Below, piece after piece: positions 55,624 to 64,000 of a stretch of DNA of 64,000 nucleotides. The position numbers and the translations under genes were made by a program. Position 1 is the stretch's first letter. Each line of letters starts with the position of its first letter. The stretch is from Parietaria judaica (taxonomy: Eukaryota; Streptophyta; Magnoliopsida; Rosales; Urticaceae): assembly GCA_954871525.1 (NCBI GenBank), contig OX940867.1, positions 13,307,343-13,371,342 on the forward strand, read 5' to 3'. Under the pieces are notes generated by a model. That model ran no database searches. It was not told where the DNA came from and saw only the letters and a list, made by a program, of their open reading frames with translations.

Positions 55624-57137
55624 GGGTTAATTGCGGCAAAAATACCCAACCTTTTGTAATATTCTTCGATACGTACCCAACCTCAATAAACGTAGGCAAA
55701 AGTACCTAACGTCACACTTTTGTTGCCGACCAACTAACGCCGTTAGACACCTGCCTACGTGGCCGTTAGGCTGTTTCATGTGGCATGCCACGTGGCCGAA
55801 GGTTGGGTATTTTCGCCGTCACCTGGCATTTAAAAAAAAATATTATTTTTCTTTCCCGTAGGCCAACATGTTTTTTTTTACATATATCAAACATAATCGA
55901 ATAATTTTATAAAATATGTATTTTAAAACGATTATGTTTTATTTTTTAAAATAATAAAATAATTCCTTAAAAATTATTAGTTTTAATTTTTTTTGTAAAT
56001 TCTTTCCCGTAGCACATTTTTTTTTACATATGATAAATATAATCAAATATTTTTATAAAATATATGTTTATAAAAAATATTTTTTTTCTTACAGGAATAA
56101 TTTTCAATTTTTAAATACACTATATTAAATTTTTGAATCCAAAACATTATTGTATATAATATCATGGGCATTTTAATATTAAAATTAAGGCATGATATGA
56201 TTTTTGAAGACATATAACATATATGAAAGTAAGGCATGATAAAAAAAAATTTATATCAAATACGGTTCAAACTGAATTCAAACTGAAAATTTGGTGATTG
56301 TTAAAAATTATGTTTAACCTTAATAGCATTATTTTTTGTTTTAATGTGAAAAAGAAAAACTAAAATATGCATTTTTGGTACTAATATAAATTTGAAACCA
56401 CAAACCCAATTGTTATTTAATACAAACACACACACACATATATATATATATATTATATACAATATATGTTATTTTTTTGTTCTTGTAATATTTTTTTTTC
56501 TTATTTTTACAATATCAAACAAGGTTTACGATACATATGTGTATATTAAATATTTTTTTATAACAACGCTTAGAGCACATGTGTGTATATTAAATAATAT
56601 CATGTATTTAAAAATTATAAATTACTCCAATAAGAAAAACAAAAAATATTTTTTATAGATACTTTATTTATAAAATTATTTGATTATATTTGACATATGT
56701 AAAAAAAATTAAAATATGTGCCACGGTAAAGAAAAAATAATTTTTTAAATTAAAATTAATATTTTTTAAGGAATTATTTGATTATTTAAAAAAATAAAAC
56801 ATATTCTTTTTATAAGTACATCTTTTATAAAATTATTTGATTATGTTTGATATGTGTAAAAAAAAATCATGTGGGCCAGGCCAACGTGAAAGAAAAAAAA
56901 TGATTTTTTTTTAAATGCCATGTGGCGGCAAAAAGACCCAACCTTTTGGTTATGTGGCAGCTTGTGCCACGTGGCACGCCACATGAGACAGCCTAACGGC
57001 CACGTAGGCAGGTGTCTAACGGCGTTAGTTGGTCGGTGACAAAAGTGTGACGTTAGGTACTTTTACCTACATTTATTGAGGTTGGGTATCTATCGAAGAA
57101 TATTGTCAAAGGTTGGATATTTTTGCCGCAATTAACC
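55624..57137. mobile_element. Large foldback element with 9-bp TSD
   Basis: 1.5 kb, starts GGGTTAATTGCGGCAAAAAT and ends ATTTTTGCCGCAATTAACC; inverted arms of about 500 bp or more. Flanked by TATAGTATA (55615-55623 and 57138-57146). No coding capacity. Mutator-like by duplication length. Confidence 0.85.
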
Positions 57138-57324
57138 TATAGTATAACTAAACTAACTAGTCATCCATTGTTTCAAATTAAGGTACACGTGTAACATGCT
57201 AATGAATTGGGGTGAACGTGAATCACTATTATGATAAAGTTTCATTACGCTGATAGTACTTTTCAACTCACAAAAAATAAATAGGGGCGTTTTTTTTTTT
57301 TTTAAGAAAGAAATGTGAATTTCA

Positions 57325-57738
57325 TTAAATATCACAGGAGATGAACTCTCTCTGTGCAATACAAACGAGCCACTCCGGGCTGGCAAAACACTCGAAATCC
57401 GAGCACGTCGATGATAGACGTTTTTTTGCTACAAAATTGGCTACTTCATTACAATCCTTAGGTACCCACCGGCATATCTCGGTATGCCCTACCGCTCTAA
57501 CGAGTGACTCAATATCTGTCAAAATCGGTCCTTGGATACAATGGAACTTCGCGCCGTTCGCCAATTGAATTGCCCTTTGACAGTCCGTCTCAGCCACCGA
57601 AATCCTCCAGCCCCGGACATGGGCGAATTGAAGTCCTCGACGCAAAGCGTGGCATTTGGCAGTCAACGGAGAGTCCACGCTCTCAATGAGAGACGCCGCA
57701 GTACCGAGAACCTTTCCCCAATGATCTCGTATGACCAT
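57325..57738 (-). pseudogene. LINE RNase H domain fragment
   Basis: 137 codons, VIRDHWGKVLGTAASLIE... to a stop 23 nt before the poly(A). The fold resembles the plant RVT_3-type RNase H that ends many plant LINE ORF2 proteins. Confidence 0.75.
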
Positions 57739-57822
57739 TCCAACTCCCGCTTGACCCGATGTCTCGTCCCATGCGGCGTCGACGTTGAGCTTAAGTCCCC
57801 CGTCCTCGTCCCCACGACACTT

Positions 57823-58477
57823 TCATTGTCTCGCCGGTTTGTTCGCTTGGACAGTCCCCGTGTTCCGGGTATAGCTCTTATAGTTCGCAAGCCAATTAGT
57901 TACCTCTTCGACCCAAGTTTCCGGTGCCTTCATTTGATCTTCGAAGAGCCGTAAATTGCGATCGGACCACGTCGCCCAAACCAATCCACAAAACAGTCCC
58001 AAATCCACCGTTGAAAGTACCTCGAAGGCTTGAAGGCAAAGTTTCCAAAAAATAACAAGACCCGTTTTGTCAACCCACCTTTTCAAAGACGAGCTATTCG
58101 ACACCGTTTGGGCTCTATCACAACCCCAAACAACATGGAAAGCATCCTTCGGAAGAGCTCCGCAAAAGCTACAAAAAGGAAGACAATCAATCCCCCGTCC
58201 TCGGAGCGCACCGAAGGTCGGAATGGCTTCAAACCACGGTCTCCAAACCAAGTGCTTGACTTTAGGTGGGATGTCAACCCCACATCTTCTTCCACCCCTT
58301 TGGTTCGGTGCTCTCCGACGGTGATGGTCCTCCTCTTGCCTCCGACCTTGCGAGACGATAGCCGGATCGAACCGAGTACAAGCCATCTTCCTCAAAGTAC
58401 CAAAAAAACCGAGCTTGGGAACTAATACGACCTAGTGGGATTTGCAAGATAGCCTTGGCGTCAAAAGGGGTCATCAA
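57823..58477 (-). pseudogene. LINE zinc-binding (zf-RVT) region
   Basis: Two overlapping frames (58274-58477 and 57823-58395) together carry the zf-RVT pattern: SVRSGYRLA, then a W-rich segment with PKVKHLVWR and CSFCGALPKDAFHVVWGC. A frameshift separates them. Confidence 0.75.
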
Positions 58478-58948
58478 AAACTCAACAATATCTCTATTCC
58501 ATTCCCCTTCGGATAAAAGGTCGGCCGCTCTCCAAGGAAAACCGTCGTCCGATTCCTCGGAAACTACCGAGAAAGCTCTTGCTCATGGGATCCAAGGTTG
58601 CTTGACTGCTCTCAAGTTCCCGTCCCCAACTTGCCACCGAATGCCTCGCCGTACCAAGTCTCGGCCCCAACAAAGACTCTTGCACAAAAAGGAGAAATGA
58701 CCCTTACTTTCGAATTTGAGCACCGACGAGTTTGGAAAATATTTTGCTTTGAGAACTCTCGAGAACTCTCGCCATCAAGCATTCCGGATGTTGAATAATC
58801 CTCCATGTGAGACGGCCCACAAGAGCCCGGTTGAAATCGCCTAGGTCGTTGAATCCGAGACCCTCATCCGCCTTTCGCTTAGCGATAAGCTCCCATCGCT
58901 CCCATCCGCCTTTGGAATATGTGGATAACTTGTTGCCTTTGTATCAAT

Positions 58949-59741
58949 GAAAGGTTTTAAATGTCCTTGCTATACCGTTTCGCAATTTTTATTTTACGGA
59001 CATATCTCTTGTCGATGGACATGTCGATAGGCAAATCGAAAAAAAGGCATACCTAATGCCAAAAATATCGCATCAATTTCATGGACATACCACACTCCGA
59101 TGGAGTTTTCGACGGAAATTCTAGATAATATTTTTTAGTATTTAGGCAAGATTTTTATATAGGTTCAAAACTACATATTTAATATATACAAGACATAATT
59201 GTATACAAAAAAGCATATTTATAACTTATATATGTATGTGAAGTGTATAATATTAAGTCACTTTATTAGGTGAAGTGTATAATATTAGTTGAATACCAAA
59301 GAGTCTGACATTGCTAGATTACAATAGTTTTTGAATGGTTTAAATACCAAAATTTGGGACAATGGCTTTGGCCTTTGGGGTCACCAATTTTTGTGGAAGG
59401 GAGATGACTCACACAAATGTATCACTACCACAACATGCACGTGCCGCCGCCGTTCGTCCGGTCGGACGTGGTGGGGTGGGGTGGCAAACATAAGCATTTT
59501 TTCCGAAATTTTAATTAGTATATATGCCAAACTCATCCAAACTTAAGGTTTTTAGCGATTTTTGCCAACCATTTCGCCATTTTTACCCTAAATGACATGG
59601 GTGACAAATCGTTGGCACACCGATGACATGTCTCGGCATTTGGTAAACCGATAGCGAAACGAGAAGTTTGTCGTTCCGCATATCAGCAAAAAAGAATTTC
59701 GATCGGCATGCCGAACAATTTTCCCGATATTTAACACCTTG
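58949..59741. mobile_element. hAT-like nonautonomous element with 8-bp TSD
   Basis: Ends are imperfect inverted repeats (AAGGTTTTAAATGTC left; AAGGTGTTAAATATC read inward from the right). Flanking GTATCAAT occurs at 58941-58948 and 59742-59749. The 8-bp duplication and short inverted ends suit hAT. No transposase frame. Confidence 0.6.
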
Positions 59742-59809
59742 GTATCAATTACATAGCCAGTGCAATTTAATGCAGACAGTAATATGTAAAAATTAACAAA
59801 TATTTAAAA

Positions 59810-61220
59810 GGGAAAATTACGGCAAAAATACCAAACCTTTGATCAATGTGCCTCCCGTGTACCCAACCTTTAAAACAGGCGGCAAAAATACCCAACGTGT
59901 GTTGACTGTGACTTTGGCATGAAACCGTTAATTTTTTCGTTACCATTCGCCATGTGGCCGTTAGCGGCGAAAATACCCAAACTTTTTTTTTTGTTGAAAA
60001 AAATTTGATTTTTAATTTTTTAAATTTATATTTTTTTTCTTTATTACTTGATTAATGATAATTACTTGAATTCCAAATACATGGAATAACACAAAAGTTA
60101 GTCAAAACATCAATTGATTTCTTAATGTGCTTGTATAAACTACATTTGCTGATAAAAATCTTATTATTATGAGAAATTTTAAACATAGCATTTGCACAAA
60201 AGTCGATCATGATATTAATTATCAATTGTATATTAATTTGCTTGGAGAAACTAATTTTCCGACTAAACCTAATCATGAATAAAACAATTACATAGTTAAT
60301 TTAAGGTTGACAATCAAACTTTAAACAAAAACCTAATCATATTGTTTTTGTTACATTTGACTATCTAAATATATAGGATGACATCTCAAAGAAATATTAT
60401 ATAATATATATATATATATATATGAAACTCTTAGCGCATATATTCTCAAGTTATGACCATTACTTCTATTTTTATGTCTTTTTTTGGTCGGAAAATACTT
60501 TGAAGTCTTATTTTGTTATCGGGAATACTTTTAGAGACGTTAATTAGCAGTTAATGTCTTCATATTGCTTCAAATTCTAAGTATGAACCGAATTAACATT
60601 TAAAAAAAGGGTAATGGTGAACCGAATTAACATTATAAGTATTATATAATATTTCTTTGAGATGTCATGCTATATATTTAGATATTCAAATGTAACAAAA
60701 ACAATATGATTAAGTTTTTGTTTAAAGTTTGACTGTCAACCTTAAATTAACTTTGTAATTGTTTTATTCACGATTAGGTTTAGTCGGCAAATTAGCTTCT
60801 CCAAGCAAATTAATATACAATTGATAATTGATATCATGATCGACTTTTGTGTAATGCTATGTTTAAAGTTTCTCATAATAATAAGATTTTTATCAGCAAA
60901 TGTAGCTTATACAAGCACATTAAGAAATCAATTGATGTTTTGACTAACTTTTGTGTTATTACATGTATTTGGAATTCAAGTAATTATCACTTATCAAGTA
61001 AAGAAAAAAAAAATATAAATTAAAAAAAAATTAATTTTTTTTCAAAAAAATAAGTTCGGGTACTTTTGCCGCTAACGGCCACATGGCGAATGTTAACAGA
61101 AAAATTAACGGTTTCATGCCACGGTCAACGCACGTTGGGTATTTTTGCTGTCAGAGTTAAAAGTTGGGTACACGGGAGACACATTGACCAAATATTAGGT
61201 ATTTTTGCCGTAATTTTTCC
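59810..61220. mobile_element. Large foldback element, ~600-bp arms, 9-bp TSD
   Basis: Starts GGGAAAATTACGGCAAAAAT and ends ATTTTTGCCGTAATTTTTCC. Arms are about 59810-60404 and 60640-61220, highly similar. Flanked by TATTTAAAA (59801-59809 and 61221-61229). No coding frame. Confidence 0.88.
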
Positions 61221-61229
61221 TATTTAAAA

Positions 61230-62459
61230 TTTGTTATTTGTCTTTAACGCAAATTTTCATTCACTTAATTCTAACACTATCAATCAAATGGTGATGTGGT
61301 ACAATTGATCGCCACGTGGAAAACCATGTCACATAATTTTTTATTTTTATCCTTTTTTTTTAATCATTTTAATTTATTTATTATTTATTTGTAAAACGCG
61401 GGTACTCTATCTCTCCTTTTTCACGCTGCCACGCATCCTGTCACGATGCTATCTCCTCTCTCACACTGCCACGCGTCCTCCGCAGGAGTGAATTTTTTTT
61501 TTTTAGCACAGGAGGATCGAGCACATTGGCTCGGGTTGAATTTTTGGGTCCGGTCTCGGGTTGACTTTTTCAAGTCGGACTGGGGTTGACTCTTTGGATC
61601 GAATTTGGGTTGAATCTATTGATCAGGCTGAGTGTACTTTTCAAGCCGAGCTCGGTTTGACTTTTCCAATCCGGATTCAGGTTGACTTTTTCAGTTGGTC
61701 TCAAATTAACCTTTTGAGCCGGTCTCAGTTTGGTTTTTTTTTTTTTTTTTATCCAGTTTCTAGTTGATTATTCAGGTCGGGCACGGATTGACTTATTGAT
61801 TGACTTATTCAGATTTGCTCGGTTTGTGCTTCAAAATGTCAAACTCAAAAGGTTAACTAGGACATTGTTTTGGCAGCATGACACTAAGTTCAATTATCTC
61901 CATCCTACATTAAAATTAAGATTCAGAAATTAAAACAAAAATGTTTCATATAATGTGTCCAAAACCAAAAAAAGATGAGTGTATTTACTAGTTCCAAGAA
62001 GTTGCATGTCTAATGAATGAACCTTTACTTAAAAACATAATAAAAGTTCTAACCTGCCTAAAAATTAATAATTAAAAATTAATGGACAATGACTAGTTAT
62101 CTCAATCTTAATAAATCATTTTTTTTGTTACATCATTTTCTAACATTTAAGTGTTTTGTCGCATTCTCGCAACTATATAATATATAGTCCACAATTAGAT
62201 AACCATGCTTTGGGTGATGTCACTCTCTTCCATAAAAATATATTTCTCACATTAATTTATCTAAGTAAGTGCAGATGTTAATTTATTTTCTCTTCGATTT
62301 GTCTCAAAGTGTACACTCATTCTTTGTATTAGATAAGGGTTAAAGGATTAAGACATATATAATAATATTGTAATTTTCTTAAAATTTTAAAATCGATCAC
62401 TCATTCATTGTATTGATTTAATTTCATAAGTACACTAAAAATTGATATATATATATATA
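61230..62459. other. AT-rich stretch with degenerate repeat
   Basis: Contains a degenerate ~30-bp repeat at about 61520-61790 (variants of GGTTGACTTTTTCAAGTCGG) and otherwise no recognisable feature. The 62440-62459 part is a TA run. Confidence 0.55.
61520..61790 (+). repeat. Degenerate ~30-bp tandem repeat
   Basis: The phrase 'GGTTGACTTTTTCA' recurs in altered forms (GGTTGACTCTTTGG, GGTTTGACTTTTCC, GGTTGACTTTTTCA) roughly every 30-60 bp. Confidence 0.6.
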
Positions 62460-63158
62460 TGGAAACTTCAATAAGTATGTCCGGTAGAGTAAGTGTTTTT
62501 AGAAAAGTACCCGAGTTTGTTAAATTACAAAAATATGCCCGAAATCATATTCTAACCCAAGTGTATGGTTAAGTTAACCCACCTTTTTCCTTCCAATTCC
62601 CTTCCTCTATTTTCGCACGAGGAAGTTCCTGTTTGTCTTCCTCCCTCGTTTCAGACGAGGAAAAAAAAGATCAACACGAAGCCCCCTCCTCTCTCTCTTC
62701 TCTCCCTCGCTTTGCCCTACCCTCTGCTTGTGCTCGCGTGAACCTCCTCCGGTCGTCACAACTCCGTGCGAAAGTCTTGTGCTCGCTTGAGACCCACGGA
62801 AGCCTCGCCTCAGACCCACGCCCAGCTTCCGACGAAATCAACGCCTTCTAAAACCTACGACCCGCATCTATACTCCGAGGATTAGGTTTGAACTCTGACA
62901 GATTTCCGTATTAGGGTTCGAGAATGATTTCTATTTCTGCCTATTTTAACGTCGTCATATTCTCGGATAATCATTTTGGTTTGTAGTTTGTACTTAAATT
63001 GTTTGTGGAAAACTGGTTTTACAGGAAATTTTTGTACAGAATTGTGTATGTTTGAATGCACACCAACTGTTTGTGAATATGCCTCAATTAGAAACTGTTG
63101 GTTAATTCACACAAAATGTTACAATATCTGATTTCGCTTGTATTTGTTTATGGTAGGA
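62460..63158 (+). other. 5' region of the Mutator-like gene
   Basis: Possible terminal inverted repeat start (GGAAACTTCAATAAGTATG near 62461), then a CT-rich leader (62590-62720), then an AT-rich stretch that looks like an intron ending at the TAG before 63159. The partner terminal repeat would be outside the window. Confidence 0.35.
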
Positions 63159-64000
63159 ATGAATGTTTATTTGCAATACGGCGGAGAGTGGGTTCTAGAC
63201 GGGTCATCTTAGGTGTACCGTCGGGGTAAAGGACATTGTTTTCTCGCAAACAAGAACATAACTTACGAAGAGTTTTGTGAGTTGTTGTACAAGGAACTTG
63301 GGATTGATCCAACGGTGTACGATTTGAAGTTTGAATTAGCATCCGAAATTGTCGGGGCTCCACCGGTCACATTGACTTCGAAGTGCATGATAATGAAGAC
63401 GGTCCACTTAAGCACCGATATATTGTATGTGAAACACGGTATTAAAAGCATTGATATCGTGCCGACGGCGTTTGGTGAAGTTGAAAAAGGATTGGAGAGT
63501 CCGCTTGTTGGTAGTTCCCGTGGGAGTGCAAATATCAAGATTCCGCAATCCGCCGACCGCCTTGAGCGTTTACTAGAAGAAGAAAACCATGCCGTGGATT
63601 TAGATGTGGATGATATTAACCTCGAACTGCCAACAAGTATGGAGGGCGTGAATGTCTCAAAGTCGGTAACGTGCACACCGAGTCAAAGCAAGTCAAAAGT
63701 AAGGGGTGGTCCATTTTGGATTGATCCTAGATTTTGCAGTGAAGCTTCGAAGTCGTTTATTCATTGTAAAGCACCATCCCTTGAAGCCTACGAATTTTAT
63801 AAGGGTAAGACCTTTCTTAGCTTGGAAGATTTAAAGTATAAAGTAAAGAAATATGCGATGGAACGTTCGTTCGACTTTCGTGTACACAAATCCGCATCGT
63901 GGGTGTGGTACGTGAAGTGCGTTGACCATAATTGTACTTGGAAATTGAGAGGAAAAGTAATAACACATTCGGCGCCGTTATTCAAGATCGTTTCATCTAC
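63159..64000 (+). pseudogene. MuDR-type (Mutator) transposase N-terminus, in-frame stop, runs off the right edge
   Basis: From the ATG at 63159 (MNVYLQYGGEWVLDGSS) the frame meets TAG at 63210-63212, then stays open for 263 codons to the window end. After the stop: YRRGKGHCFLANKNITYEEF, an acidic spacer, then FYKGKTFLSLEDLKYKVKKY, a VHKSASWVWYVKC stretch and CTWKLRGK. The last part fits the MuDR-type DNA-binding region of plant Mutator transposases (W, C, C and W-L-R residues in place). A splice-acceptor-like TATGGTAG lies just before the ATG. Without the TAG it would be an intact N-terminus. The catalytic part is outside the window. Confidence 0.7.

Larger units (their letters stand above)
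57288..58945 (-). mobile_element. 5'-truncated LINE (L1-type) remnant
   Basis: Minus strand. The T-run at 57288-57302 is the poly(A) tail. Upstream are the end of RT (EGLGFRDLGDFNRALVGRLT near 58850), the zinc-binding domain (DGLYSVRSGYRLA; CSFCGALPKDAFHVVWGC, 57823-58477) and a C-terminal RNase H (57325-57738; DCQRAIQLA, EVANFVAKK). Frameshifts lie between the pieces. The RT catalytic core and ORF1 are absent, as is usual for 5' truncation. No target duplication identified. Confidence 0.85.

Noticed and set aside
62607..62851. ORFs on both strands in the CT-rich leader
   Set aside because: Biased composition (CT-rich leader) with no motif; probably the 5' UTR of the Mutator-like gene.

Overview
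The window looks like plant nuclear DNA, probably from a eudicot. It is AT-rich, holds two intron-rich housekeeping genes with conserved GT-AG introns, and has a large retrotransposon block of the kind plants carry. I cannot name the species.

Left part (1-15.2 kb): two conserved single-copy-type genes lie on the minus strand. U2AF65 (178-5062) is the large subunit of the splicing factor U2AF; its last exons run off the left edge. RPC5/POLR3E (8656-14986) is an RNA polymerase III subunit. I reconstructed 10 and 12 exons; every junction is in frame. A 459-bp foldback MITE with a 9-bp target duplication sits between them.

Middle and right (15.2-55.5 kb): three LTR retrotransposons with intact ends, each with a 5-bp target duplication. 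Element 1 (16257-25369) has no gag or pol. It carries an intact F-box/LRR ORF in sense, a hairpin tandem array, and a decayed, intron-containing antisense ORF with its own TATA box. Element 2 (27262-36504, minus strand) is a nearly intact Ty3/gypsy element of the Tat-like kind (dual RNase H). Its Gag-Pro and Pol are in one frame, separated by a UAG in a UAG-CAA-UUA context. Element 3 (41543-55462) is a 13.9-kb relative with broken gag remnants, hairpin arrays, no recognisable pol, and a truncated Ty1/copia copy nested inside it. All three share a GTTTGGCGCC primer-binding start. Elements 2 and 3 also share an LTR module.

Right end (55.5-64 kb): two large foldback elements with 9-bp duplications, a 5'-truncated LINE, a hAT-like element with an 8-bp duplication, and at the edge the start of a MuDR-type transposase gene with an early in-frame stop.

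The two host genes serve basic RNA biology (splicing and Pol III transcription). The rest is a nested transposon landscape that starts about 200 bp upstream of the RPC5 start codon.
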